Assembly: GCA_025464025.1 (NCBI GenBank)
Contig: JAODBP010000153.1
Coordinates: 1 to 15,112, forward strand
DNA length: 15,112 nt
Direction: 5' to 3'
From: Actinomycetes bacterium
GTDB taxonomy: Bacteria > Actinomycetota > Acidimicrobiia > Acidimicrobiales > CADCSY01
Positions within the stretch are counted from its first letter, which is position 1; each line of letters starts with the position of its first letter. This document shows, piece by piece, positions 7,083-14,201 of the stretch. Made by a program: the position numbers and the translations under genes. The notes beneath the pieces were generated by a model. The model did no database searches. It worked only from the letters and a program-made list of their open reading frames with translations, and was not told the origin of the DNA.

Positions 7083-7783
7083 GCCCCCGACGGTACCGCC
7101 GGGGGCGCGAAGAGCCCCGGGTCGGACGTGCGCAGCCGCTCGAAGTTCGCCGCCCACATCTGGGGGAGGTAGTGCTTCCGGTACATGGCCTTGCCGCTGA
7201 CCACCTCGGCCTCGAGGATCGGCGTGCCGCCGATGGCCTCGGCCTCGAGCTGGATGCGGGCCGCCTTCTCCAGCGTGATGGCCTCGATGGTGGCGTTCTC
7301 GAGCGAGTCGCTGGCGATGATCGCCCCGTGGTTCTTCATCAGGCAGACGCGCTTGTCGCCCAGGGCGTCGACGACGGCGAGGTGGCTCTTCACGCCGTCG
7401 TCGAAGTAGGTGGCCTGCTCCTCGTGGAAGAGCACCGAGTGCACGTTGAACATCTCGACCTGCTTGCCCTCGACCGACGAGAGCACGGAGATGAAGTGGC
7501 TGTGCAGGTGGACGATCGCGTTCACGTCGGCGCGCTCTTGGTAGATGCGGGCGTGGAAGTTCACGGCTGGCGACATGGCCAGCTCGCCCACCAGCGGCTC
7601 GAGGTCGTACGACAGCTTGGCCACCCGGTCGGGCGTCGTCGTGTCGAAGTACTCGAACCCGGTGACCCAGAACCCGTCGTCCGCACGAGCGCTCACGTGG
7701 CCGCCGACGTCGGAGTCGCAGCCCTCGCGGTAGAGCATGCGGCGGGCGGCGGCGATCTTGAACCGGATGTCGTGCTCGTCCAC
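7079..7783 (-). CDS. class II aldolase/adducin family protein
   Basis: This 234-residue protein has the class II aldolase/adducin fold: GGHVSAR near residue 29, zinc-ligand candidates His92 and His94 in VNAIVHLHSH, and a third, His152, in LMKNHGAI. Compared with L-fuculose-1-phosphate aldolase (recalled numbering His92, His94, His155, Glu73), the catalytic Glu position is Ala73 (SPAVNFH instead of PSSEWRFH). It therefore groups with adducin-like or decarboxylase-type members rather than true sugar-phosphate aldolases. Family members decarboxylate, epimerise or cleave C-C bonds using the bound metal. The start is GTG (7781-7783), one base after the amidohydrolase stop, and the gene overlaps DUF983 by 4 nt. 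With the neighbouring amidohydrolase it may act in successive steps on a hydroxylated or carboxylated intermediate. The fold is certain; the reaction is not. Confidence 0.88.
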   Translation of the reverse strand: MDEHDIRFKIAAARRMLYREGCDSDVGGHVSARADDGFWVTGFEYFDTTTPDRVAKLSYDLEPLVGELAMSPAVNFHARIYQERADVNAIVHLHSHFISVLSSVEGKQVEMFNVHSVLFHEEQATYFDDGVKSHLAVVDALGDKRVCLMKNHGAIIASDSLENATIEAITLEKAARIQLEAEAIGGTPILEAEVVSGKAMYRKHYLPQMWAANFERLRTSDPGLFAPPAVPSGA

Positions 7784-7784
7784 G

Positions 7785-9071
7785 TCAGTACGCCTCCGGG
7801 TCGGCCTGCACGGCCTCGGGCACAGGGAACCGGAACAGCTTCGAGGCGTTCTCCCACGTGAGCTTGCGCACGTCGTCGGCCGGGAAGTGGCCGATCTGCT
7901 GGCGCAGGATCTCCTGGGTGTCGGGCCACGTGCCGTCCTGGTGCGGGTAGTCCGACTCCAGCAGGACGTGGTCGATCCCGATGCGGTGGCGGTGGTCGAG
8001 CCCGCTCGGGTCGTCGATGCCGCAGAACCAGAAGTTGCGGGACAGCACCTCGCGGGGCGTGAGGTCGATCCCCTCCCACGTGCCGTACATCTGCTGGTAG
8101 CGGCCCACGTGGTCGAGCCGATCCATCAGGCCGGCCACCCAGCCCAGGCCACCCTCGGAGAGGCAGATCTTCAGGTCGGGGAAGCGCACCGGCAGGCGGG
8201 AGTAGAGCCAGTCGACGGCGGCGAACATGGCCCAGCCGAAGAAGAGCACGCCGATGGTGTCGGACGGCGCGTCCGACGAGGTGGTGGGCGCCGACGACGA
8301 CGAGCCGACGTGGAGGCACACCACCGTGCCGGTCTCGGCGCACGCCTCCATCAGCGGGTCCCACCACCCGGTGTGCAGCGACGGGAGGCCGAGCCGCTCG
8401 GGCAGCTCGGGGAACGTCATGGCGTGGAAGCCCCGCTCGGCGTTGCGGCGGACCTCGGCGGCGGCGAGGACCGGGTCGAGCAGCCACGGGAGCTGGCTCG
8501 GGATGATGCGGCCCGGGTGCCGCCCGGCCCACTCCTCCAGGTGCCAGTCGTTCGCCGCCCGCACCACGGCGAGGGCGAGGTCGGGGTCGCTCACGCCGAG
8601 CTGGAAGCGCTGTCCGGCGAAGCCACAGAGCGAGCTCGGGAAGTTCAGCGAGGCGTAGACTCCGTTGAGGTCCATGTCGGCGATGCGGGCGTCGATGTCC
8701 CACGCACCCGGGCGCATCTCGTCGAACCGGGCCGGCTCGAACGACAGCTCCTCCTGGGGCCGACCGACCACGGCGTTGAGCCCGACCTTGTAGTGGCGCT
8801 CGCCGTCGTAGCTCCAGAACTCCATGCCCTCGTCGTCGACCTCGACCCGGGGCGCCAGGTCCGCGTACTTCGCCGGCATCCGGCCGTCGAACATGTGGGG
8901 CGGCTCGACCAGGTGGTCGTCAACCGAGATGAGCGTGCACCAGCGGGGCTGGCGCTCCGGGTCGGGTAGGAACGTCACCTGCTTCGGCCGACCCTCGCGG
9001 GCCGCCTTGGTGGCGAAGAAGCCGGGTCGGCGCTCGAGGTCGTCGAAGTCGATGCTGCCCGTCGTGCTCAT
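7785..9071 (-). CDS. amidohydrolase-2 family metal-dependent hydrolase/decarboxylase
   Basis: This 428-residue TIM-barrel protein belongs to the amidohydrolase_2 (ACMSD-related) family. The first strand carries SVDDHLVEPPHMF (residues ~49-61), where the usual HxH metal motif is reduced to Asp-Asp-His, as in many members. Later come a metal-ligand candidate His in CLHVGSS and the characteristic C-terminal LLESDYPHQDGTWPDT with the catalytic/metal Asp. Members hydrolyse C-N bonds or decarboxylate aromatic and enol acids without oxygen. The ATG at 9069-9071 overlaps the Mo-subunit stop as ATGA, and the gene ends one base before the aldolase-like gene, so the three are surely co-translated. The family is common in actinobacterial catabolic clusters. 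Whether it is a hydrolase or a decarboxylase cannot be decided here. Confidence 0.9.
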   Translation of the reverse strand: MSTTGSIDFDDLERRPGFFATKAAREGRPKQVTFLPDPERQPRWCTLISVDDHLVEPPHMFDGRMPAKYADLAPRVEVDDEGMEFWSYDGERHYKVGLNAVVGRPQEELSFEPARFDEMRPGAWDIDARIADMDLNGVYASLNFPSSLCGFAGQRFQLGVSDPDLALAVVRAANDWHLEEWAGRHPGRIIPSQLPWLLDPVLAAAEVRRNAERGFHAMTFPELPERLGLPSLHTGWWDPLMEACAETGTVVCLHVGSSSSAPTTSSDAPSDTIGVLFFGWAMFAAVDWLYSRLPVRFPDLKICLSEGGLGWVAGLMDRLDHVGRYQQMYGTWEGIDLTPREVLSRNFWFCGIDDPSGLDHRHRIGIDHVLLESDYPHQDGTWPDTQEILRQQIGHFPADDVRKLTWENASKLFRFPVPEAVQADPEAY

Positions 9072-11254
9072 GATCCCATCATCGCATGTTGGATGGACCG
9101 CCACACGCGCTCCGGGGTGCACGGCAGGTCGATGTGAAGGATCTGGAGGTGGCTGACGGCATCGATCACGGCGTTCTGCACCGCCGCCGTCGAGCCGATC
9201 GCGCCGGCCTGGCCGATGCCCTTCGTGCCGAGCGGGTTGACCGGCGACCGCACGTCGACGGTCGACACCTCGATGCCCGGCAGCTCCGCGGCCGAGGGGA
9301 TGCCGTAGTCGGCGAACGTGGTCGTGACCGGGTTGCCGTCGGTGTCGTAGGCCACCTCCTCGAAGAGGGCCTGGGCGATCCCCTGCACGATGCCGCCCTG
9401 CTGCTGGCCGGACACCACCACCGGGTTGATCACCGTGCCGCAGTCGTCGACGGCGACGAAGCGGAGCAACGTCGTGGCCCCCGTCTCGGTGTCGACCTCG
9501 ACCACGGCAGCGTGGCAGCCGGCCGGGAACGTGGGCCCGGCTTGGAGGAAGTCGACCTCGGCAACCATGCGCTCGGCCCGGGCGACGTCGAGCCACGTCC
9601 GCCGGACGGACGGCGAGCCGGCCACGGTGAAGCCGTCGTCGTCGAGCACGACGTCGTCGACCGCCGCCTCCAGCAGGTCGGCGGCCACCCGTCGACCGTG
9701 CTCGGCGAGCTGGTCGCCGGCCTGGGCCACGGCGCCGCCGGCCAGCATGAGCGAGCGGGCCGAGCCGGTGCCCTCGCCGTGGGGCACGAACTTCGTGTCG
9801 CCGTGCTCGAGCACCACCGAGGCGACCGGCAGGTGCAGGCGCTCGGCCAGCAGCAGCCCCCACGTGGTCGCGTGGGCCTGGCCCTGGTCGTTGGCGCCGT
9901 CGCGCACCAGCAGGTGCACGCCGTCGTCGCCGGGCACGACCTCGACCGACGCCCACTCCCCCGGCCGGTTCATCGGCGTGCAGTCGATCCACATGGCCAC
10001 GCCGACCCCGAGCTGCTTCGTGTCGCCCGCCGCCCGCCGCTCGGCCTGCGCCTTGCGCACCTGCTCGTAGCCGATGCGCTCGACCGCGCCGTCGAGGCAG
10101 GCGTGGTAGTCGCCCGAGTCGTAGACGACGCCGGTCGGGCTGGTGTGGGGGAACTCCTCGACGAGGTTCTGCCGGCGGAGCTCGACCGGGTCGACGCCGA
10201 GCCGGACGGCCGCCATGTCGACCAGGCGCTCGACGAGGGCGGTCGCCTCCGGGCGGCCGGCGCCGCGGTACGCACCCATGGGCGTGGTGTTGGTGACGAC
10301 CGACCGGGCCCGACCACCGGCCCGCTCGACCCGGTAGGTGCCGGCGATCATCGTCAGCGTGGCGTTCGGGATCAGGGCGCCCACCGTGGGGTAGGCCCCG
10401 GCGTCGCCGAGCAGCTCGGCCCAGATGCCCCGGAAGGTGCCGTCGTGGTCGAGCGAGAGGGCGGCGTCCTGCACCTGGCCCCGACCGTGGGGCATGCAGA
10501 GCAGGTTCTCGGTGCGGGTCTGGGTCCACCCCACGCGCACGCCCAACCGGCGGGCGAGGGCGGCGACGACGACCGCTTCGGGGGCGGGCTCGAACTTCCC
10601 GCCGAAGCCCCCACCGACCTGCGGTGCCCGCACCCGGACCAGCTCGTCGGGCAGGCCGAGGCTGGCGGCGACGGCGTGGCGGACGTAGTGGACCCGCTGG
10701 GTCGAGGCCCACAGGAGGACGCCGTCGCCGTCGGGCTCGGCCACCGCCCCGTCGGGCTCCATGGGCGCCGTCGCCACCCGCTGGTTCACCAGGCGGCCCC
10801 CGAGCAGGGTCTCACCCGTGCCCAGCACCTCGTCCCGGTCGGCCGTCGCCAGCTCCCAGGCGGTGGGCGCGTCCTCGCCCAGCAGCACGACCGGCAGCGG
10901 CTCGAGGTCGACCAAAACCAGCTCGACGGCGTCGACGGCCTCGGCACGGGTGCGGGCCACGACCACGGCGACGGGTTCGCCCACGAACCGCACCTCGCCC
11001 TCGGCCAGCGGCGGCCGATCGAAGCCCGGGTCGAGCATGGGGTGGCCTCGAAGGTGGCCGAGTCGGAGGTCGGCGGCGGTGAACACGCCCACCACCCCCG
11101 GCGCGGCCGCCGCTCCCGCGACGCCGATCGCGGTGATGCGGGCATGGGCCATCGTCGAGCGGACGAAGGCGACCCGGAGGTGGTCGGTGCCGAGGTCGTC
11201 GACGTAGCGGCGCTGGCCCCGGAGGAGGGCGTCGTCCTCGATGCGGAGGGTCAT
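9068..11254 (-). CDS. molybdopterin-binding large subunit, form II CoxL / xanthine dehydrogenase family
   Basis: This 728-residue protein is the Mo-cofactor subunit of an aerobic-type hydroxylase. The N-terminal a/b-hammerhead domain (residues ~1-110) is followed by the Mo-binding domains, with GGGFGGK at 214-220 and AYRGAGR at 328-334. AYRGAGR is the signature of 'form II' CoxL-like proteins rather than true CO dehydrogenases (AYxCSFR). Near the C-terminus GTKGIGQAGAIG has Gln682 where the family has the catalytic base Glu (G-x-G-E-x-G); the codon is CAG. Such enzymes normally work with 2Fe-2S and FAD subunits encoded next door, but none is present here: gntR is upstream and an amidohydrolase downstream, both with ATGA overlaps. 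At 728 residues it is slightly short (750-800 is usual). It could be a hydroxylase of an N-heterocycle, aldehyde or acyl compound with partners elsewhere, or a protein with altered chemistry. Confidence 0.92.
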   Translation of the reverse strand: MTLRIEDDALLRGQRRYVDDLGTDHLRVAFVRSTMAHARITAIGVAGAAAAPGVVGVFTAADLRLGHLRGHPMLDPGFDRPPLAEGEVRFVGEPVAVVVARTRAEAVDAVELVLVDLEPLPVVLLGEDAPTAWELATADRDEVLGTGETLLGGRLVNQRVATAPMEPDGAVAEPDGDGVLLWASTQRVHYVRHAVAASLGLPDELVRVRAPQVGGGFGGKFEPAPEAVVVAALARRLGVRVGWTQTRTENLLCMPHGRGQVQDAALSLDHDGTFRGIWAELLGDAGAYPTVGALIPNATLTMIAGTYRVERAGGRARSVVTNTTPMGAYRGAGRPEATALVERLVDMAAVRLGVDPVELRRQNLVEEFPHTSPTGVVYDSGDYHACLDGAVERIGYEQVRKAQAERRAAGDTKQLGVGVAMWIDCTPMNRPGEWASVEVVPGDDGVHLLVRDGANDQGQAHATTWGLLLAERLHLPVASVVLEHGDTKFVPHGEGTGSARSLMLAGGAVAQAGDQLAEHGRRVAADLLEAAVDDVVLDDDGFTVAGSPSVRRTWLDVARAERMVAEVDFLQAGPTFPAGCHAAVVEVDTETGATTLLRFVAVDDCGTVINPVVVSGQQQGGIVQGIAQALFEEVAYDTDGNPVTTTFADYGIPSAAELPGIEVSTVDVRSPVNPLGTKGIGQAGAIGSTAAVQNAVIDAVSHLQILHIDLPCTPERVWRSIQHAMMGS

Positions 11255-12051
11255 CGGCCGGGCCAGCCGAACAGCTCGTCGCGCACGGTCACGGCCCGGA
11301 CCGGCACGTCGTCCCGGTCGCGGCTGCGGTGGATGCGGGCCGTCCGCAGGTGCTCGCGGGCCGCCGCCGCCGCGCCGGGGCCGTCGCCGGCGGCGATGAG
11401 GGCCTGGATCGCCTCGTGCTCGGCGTGGACCCGAGCGCTGAGCTTCGGGGAGAGCGGCTCGCCCCTGGCCGTCAGCTCGGCTGCGGCCGACGTGCCGTGG
11501 CTGCTCCACACCGCCTCGAGCGTCCCGAGCAGCACGACGATCGTCTCGTTGCCGCAGGTGGCGACGAGCGCCTCGTGCCAGCGGCGCGACGCCACGGCGG
11601 CGGCCTCCCCGTCGCCGGTCTCGATGGCGTCGGCCAGGTCGGCCTGGGCCGCCTCGAGCGCGGGCAGGACGGCCCGCGTGCGATCCTTCCGCTCGGCGCA
11701 CAGCTCGGCACACAGGGGCTCGAAGCGGCCCACGGCGGCGGCGACGTCCGAGCTGCGGACCTGCCGGGCCTCGAGCACCTGGCCGACGACGTAGGCGGCG
11801 TTGGCCGGACCGGGCACGTGCACCTCGGAGCCCCCGACGTTGCCCCGGCGGACCCGCACCAGCCCCTCGGTCTCGAGGATGTGGCACGCCTGGCGCACGA
11901 TGACCTTGCTGGCGCCGTAGGTGTCGATCAGCTCCTCGAGCTTGGGCAGCTCCGTGACCTCGCCGGCGAGGATGCCGCGGCGGAGGTCGTCGGCGATGGC
12001 CTCGGCGGGGCTGATGCGCCTGCTCGGTCGTCGGGCGGAAGGGGGCATCAT
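11251..12051 (-). CDS. GntR family transcriptional regulator, FadR/FCD subfamily
   Basis: This regulator of about 266 residues has an N-terminal winged helix (residues ~13-80) containing LPKLEELIDTYGASKVIVRQACHILETEGLV, a standard GntR helix-turn-helix. An all-helical FCD ligand-binding domain (~95-235) follows. FCD markers include FEPLCAELCAER, RRWHEALVATCGNE and late His residues (HEAIQALIAAGD, REHL). The Asp that normally sits four residues before the first metal His is Ser here, so metal binding may be altered. Two tandem ATGs (12049-12051 and 12046-12048) are both possible starts. A longer frame to 12150 would run into the divergent gene and is unlikely. The start lies inside a perfect palindrome. 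The gene heads the operon and overlaps the Mo-subunit gene by ATGA, which points to autoregulated control of this pathway by a small acid effector. Confidence 0.9.
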   Translation of the reverse strand: MMPPSARRPSRRISPAEAIADDLRRGILAGEVTELPKLEELIDTYGASKVIVRQACHILETEGLVRVRRGNVGGSEVHVPGPANAAYVVGQVLEARQVRSSDVAAAVGRFEPLCAELCAERKDRTRAVLPALEAAQADLADAIETGDGEAAAVASRRWHEALVATCGNETIVVLLGTLEAVWSSHGTSAAAELTARGEPLSPKLSARVHAEHEAIQALIAAGDGPGAAAAAREHLRTARIHRSRDRDDVPVRAVTVRDELFGWPGR

Positions 12052-12060
12052 CCGATGATG
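12046..12060. promoter_or_regulatory. perfect 15-bp palindrome, probable GntR operator
   Basis: CATCATC (12046-12052), C at 12053 and GATGATG (12054-12060) make an exact 7-1-7 inverted repeat. It overlaps the gntR start codons and ends 22 bp before the luciferase-like start, about where that gene's -35 should be. A bound repressor would therefore block both divergent promoters. It does not resemble the common FadR-type TGGTNNNACCA, so the assignment to this GntR rests on position. Confidence 0.55.
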
Positions 12061-12070
12061 GCAGCTTGAG

Positions 12071-12076
12071 TAGGGT
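12071..12076 (+). promoter_or_regulatory. candidate -10 element (TAGGGT) for a leaderless luciferase-like gene
   Basis: TAGGGT fits TANNNT and is followed by six bases and then the ATG at 12083. That is the same spacing as the TACCGT element before the SDR operon. No convincing Shine-Dalgarno is seen, so a leaderless mRNA is likely. The putative operator lies 10 bp upstream. Confidence 0.45.
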
Positions 12077-12082
12077 CCGGCG

Positions 12083-13066
12083 ATGCCGCTCAAGGCGATC
12101 AACTTCGACCTGCGCCACCCGGTCGAGCTCGGGGCGAACGGGCCGGACACCTACGCCGCCGCCCTCGACATGATCGCCTGGGCCGAGGACCACGGCTTCG
12201 CCCGGGTCACCTTCGGCGAGCACCACCAGTCCCCCGACGGCTACCTGCCCACGCCCTTGGTGTTCGCCGCCGCCGTGGGCGGGCGCACCTCACGCATCCG
12301 GGTGCGGGTGTCGGTGCTGCTGGCGCCGCTGTACGACCCGGTGCGGCTGGCCGAGGAGATCGCCGTGGCCGACCTGTGCCTGGGCGGGCGGCTCGACGTC
12401 GGGATGGGCGTGGGCTACGTCGAGGACGACTTCGACGCCTTCGGAGCCGACTACCACCGGCGGGGCGCCCACCTCGAGTGGCTGGTCCCGTTCCTGCGGC
12501 GGGCCTGGACGGGTGAGCCGTTCGAGCACCGGGGCACCACGGTCATGGTGACGCCACGGCCGGCCCAGGACCCGATGCCCATCTACCTCGGCGGGGGCAC
12601 CCGGGCGTCGATCGACCGGGCCGTCCGGCTGGCCGACGGCTTCTTCGCCCCGGCCATGGAGCGGCCGTGGCAGTACTACCGGCGGGCCTGCGTCGAGGCG
12701 GGCAAGCCCGACCCCGGCGAGTGGCCGAAGCGGGGGCCGATCTTCCTGTGGGTCACGACCGGCGACAAGGAGCAGGTGTGGGAGCGGCTCGCCCCGCACG
12801 TCCGCCACCAGATCGACTCCTACGGTGGCTGGACCCAATCGGGGCTGGGCCGGCCCGACGGCCCGTTCGTGCCGACGAGGGACATCGAGAGCCTCGAACA
12901 GGGTGGCGCCTACCGGGTCGTCGACCCCGACGAAGCCATCGCCCTGGCCCACGAGCTGGGCCCGGACGGAGAGCTGCACCTCAACCCACTGCTCGCCGGC
13001 ATCACGCCGGCCCTCGCATGGGAGATGCTGGAGACCGTCGAGCGGCACGTCCTGCCGCACATCTGA
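12083..13066 (+). CDS. luciferase-like monooxygenase (LLM) family flavin/F420-dependent oxidoreductase
   Basis: This 327-residue protein has the bacterial luciferase-like TIM-barrel fold. It contains the EHH motif of the first third (FGEHHQSPDGYLPTPLVFAAA), PVRLAEEIAVADLCLGGRLDVGMGVGY in the middle, and the cofactor-binding IYLGGGTRASIDRAVRLADG. It ends with a polar region typical of alkanal-monooxygenase-like members. Such enzymes use FMNH2 to insert oxygen or F420 to transfer hydride; the sequence alone does not decide which, although F420 is common in actinobacteria. The ATG is preceded by a leaderless-type -10 element. It is transcribed divergently from gntR through a 31-bp gap with a palindrome, and is 13 nt upstream of a VOC gene. 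It is probably part of the same catabolic system. Confidence 0.9.
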   Translation: MPLKAINFDLRHPVELGANGPDTYAAALDMIAWAEDHGFARVTFGEHHQSPDGYLPTPLVFAAAVGGRTSRIRVRVSVLLAPLYDPVRLAEEIAVADLCLGGRLDVGMGVGYVEDDFDAFGADYHRRGAHLEWLVPFLRRAWTGEPFEHRGTTVMVTPRPAQDPMPIYLGGGTRASIDRAVRLADGFFAPAMERPWQYYRRACVEAGKPDPGEWPKRGPIFLWVTTGDKEQVWERLAPHVRHQIDSYGGWTQSGLGRPDGPFVPTRDIESLEQGGAYRVVDPDEAIALAHELGPDGELHLNPLLAGITPALAWEMLETVERHVLPHI

Positions 13067-13079
13067 GGAGGGGGTTGCC

Positions 13080-13502
13080 GTGCTGCGGTTCAACCACATG
13101 GAGCTGACGTTCCCGAGGGGCACGCTGACCGAGGAGTTCAAGGCCGACGTCGACGCCTTCTACGGCGACGTGTTCGGGTGGACGTTCCTCGACACCCCGG
13201 TCGTCGGGCAGCTCGGCCACCTGTGCCGGATCGGCGACGACGGCGACTTCATCCTGCTGCTCGAGAGCGACAAGCCCATCGAGTCGCCCGGCTACGACCA
13301 CCTCGGGTTCCTGTACGAGACGGCGGCCGAGGTCGACGAGCTGCTGGCCAAGATCAAGGCCTGGCAGGAGAAGGACGACCGCGTCCGGATCAAGGAGTAC
13401 GAGGACCTCGTCACCCCGAACATCACGGTGCACGCCTTCTACGTGAAGCACCTGCTGCCGCTGTGGTTCGACGTCCAGTCCCAGGAGCCCCACGCGTCCT
13501 GA
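13080..13502 (+). CDS. VOC superfamily (glyoxalase/dioxygenase fold) protein
   Basis: This 140-residue single-domain protein has the vicinal oxygen chelate pattern. An early strand NHMELTFPRG is followed by FYGDVFGWTF, where the FYxxvfGW helix-strand is diagnostic. DFILLLES and YDHLGFLYET supply likely metal His/Glu ligands, and a Tyr/His-rich C-terminus follows. It begins at GTG 13080 with a strong Shine-Dalgarno (GGAGGGGG, about 5 nt upstream) and lies 13 nt behind the luciferase-like gene, so the two are co-transcribed. It could be a ring-cleaving dioxygenase-like, isomerase or binding protein acting on the monooxygenase product. Substrate is not identifiable. It converges on the next VOC gene across a 15-bp gap without an obvious terminator. 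Confidence 0.82.
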   Translation: MLRFNHMELTFPRGTLTEEFKADVDAFYGDVFGWTFLDTPVVGQLGHLCRIGDDGDFILLLESDKPIESPGYDHLGFLYETAAEVDELLAKIKAWQEKDDRVRIKEYEDLVTPNITVHAFYVKHLLPLWFDVQSQEPHAS

Positions 13503-13517
13503 TGCGGCGCAACCTCG

Positions 13518-13907
13518 TCAGTTCGCGCTGGCGAGCTGGATGAGGTTGCCGCAGGTGTCGTCGAAGACGGCGGTGGTGACGGGGCCCATGTCGGTCGGCG
13601 GCTGGGTGAACCGGACGCCGAGGGCCTCGAGCCGGGCATGCTCGGCCCGCACGTCGTCGACGGCGAACGAGGTCCACGGGATGCCGTCGGCGATCAGCGC
13701 GTCACGGAACGGGGCGACGGCTGGGTGGTCGCTGGGTTCGAGCACGAGCTCGGTGCCGTCGGGGTCGTCGGGCGACACGACGGTGAGCCAGCTGTGCTCA
13801 CCGAGGGGGACGTCGGTCTTCTTCACGAAGCCGAGCACCTCCGTGTAGAACCGCAGCGCCTGCTGCTGGTCGTCGACGAGGACGCTGGCGAGGTTGATCC
13901 TGGGCAC
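13518..13907 (-). CDS. VOC superfamily protein linked to ArsR regulator
   Basis: This 129-residue glyoxalase-fold protein has ALRFYTEVLGFVKKTDVPLGEHSWLTVVSP at its N-terminal half. The second half is FAVDDVRAEHARLEALGVRFTQPP...VFDDTCGNLIQLAS, a clear VOC paired-module layout. Compared with the other VOC gene here it is of a different subfamily. It starts at GTG 13905-13907, with GGGAG about 5 nt upstream, inside the 3' part of the arsR-like gene. ArsR-VOC pairs are widespread; the VOC protein often handles a small toxic or antibiotic-like compound that the regulator senses. The specific ligand is unknown. Confidence 0.87.
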   Translation of the reverse strand: MPRINLASVLVDDQQQALRFYTEVLGFVKKTDVPLGEHSWLTVVSPDDPDGTELVLEPSDHPAVAPFRDALIADGIPWTSFAVDDVRAEHARLEALGVRFTQPPTDMGPVTTAVFDDTCGNLIQLASAN

Positions 13908-14193
13908 GGGGCTCCCGCTTCCGCTTGGGGACCGGCCACCGCTGGGTGAGCTCCGCCAGCGGCGCCGTGTCGATGGTGTGGAACTTGTAGCGACCTTCCC
14001 GCCTCGTCACCACGAGGCCGGCCGACTCGAGCACGTCGAGGTGCTGCGAGACGGCCTGCCGCGTGGACGCGAGCTGGTGCTTGGTGGCCAGGCGCGCGCA
14101 GAGCTCGAACAGCGTCTGGTCGCTGCGCTCCACCAGCTCGTCGAGGATCGCCCGCCGCGTCGGGTCGGCGAGGGCCTTGAACACGTCGGTCAC
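13798..14193 (-). CDS. ArsR/SmtB family transcriptional regulator with anomalous C-terminal overlap
   Basis: The first ~95 residues form a complete small winged-helix ArsR regulator: VFKALADPTRRAILDELVE, then the recognition helix STRQAVSQHLDVLESAGLV and the wing RREGRYKFHTID. The usual metal-binding ELCVCDL motif is not present (LFELCARLATKHQ instead), so it probably senses an organic ligand. After KRKRE the frame does not stop. It runs 110 nt into the VOC gene in another frame, adding about 36 Arg/Pro-rich residues that look like a frame shadow. The start is GTG 14191-14193; a promoter with -35 TCGACA and -10 TATGGT lies just upstream, and its spacer is a perfect palindrome. Either the tail is real or an ancestral stop near the VOC start has been lost. 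Regulator identity is firm. Confidence 0.85.
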   Translation of the reverse strand: MTDVFKALADPTRRAILDELVERSDQTLFELCARLATKHQLASTRQAVSQHLDVLESAGLVVTRREGRYKFHTIDTAPLAELTQRWPVPKRKREPRAQDQPRQRPRRRPAAGAAVLHGGARLREEDRRPPR

Positions 14194-14201
14194 CGCTCCG
14201 C

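Noticed and set aside
6219..7172. Open frames on both strands through the 6201-6668 gap (about 140 codons; one extends to 7172)
   Set aside because: Arg/Pro-rich, mutually similar across strands because of the palindrome, and the longer one runs antisense to DUF983; no evidence of coding.
9068..9090. CATCATC-like half-site near the Mo-subunit stop as a second GntR operator
   Set aside because: Only one half of the palindrome is present and it lies in coding sequence (His-Ala-Met-Met); likely chance.
9068..11254. Calling the Mo subunit a carbon monoxide dehydrogenase (coxL)
   Set aside because: It has AYRGAGR rather than the AYxCSFR active-site loop of true CO dehydrogenases, and no CoxM or CoxS neighbours.
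9086..11794. Plus-strand open frame of 902 codons opposite the Mo-subunit and gntR genes
   Set aside because: Low-complexity His/Gly/Arg/Asp composition and no recognisable motifs; antisense shadow of a clear CoxL-family gene.
12052..12150. Longer N-terminus for the GntR regulator
   Set aside because: It would run into the start of the divergent luciferase-like gene and adds residues outside the GntR domain; the tandem ATGs at 12046-12051 fit the family length.
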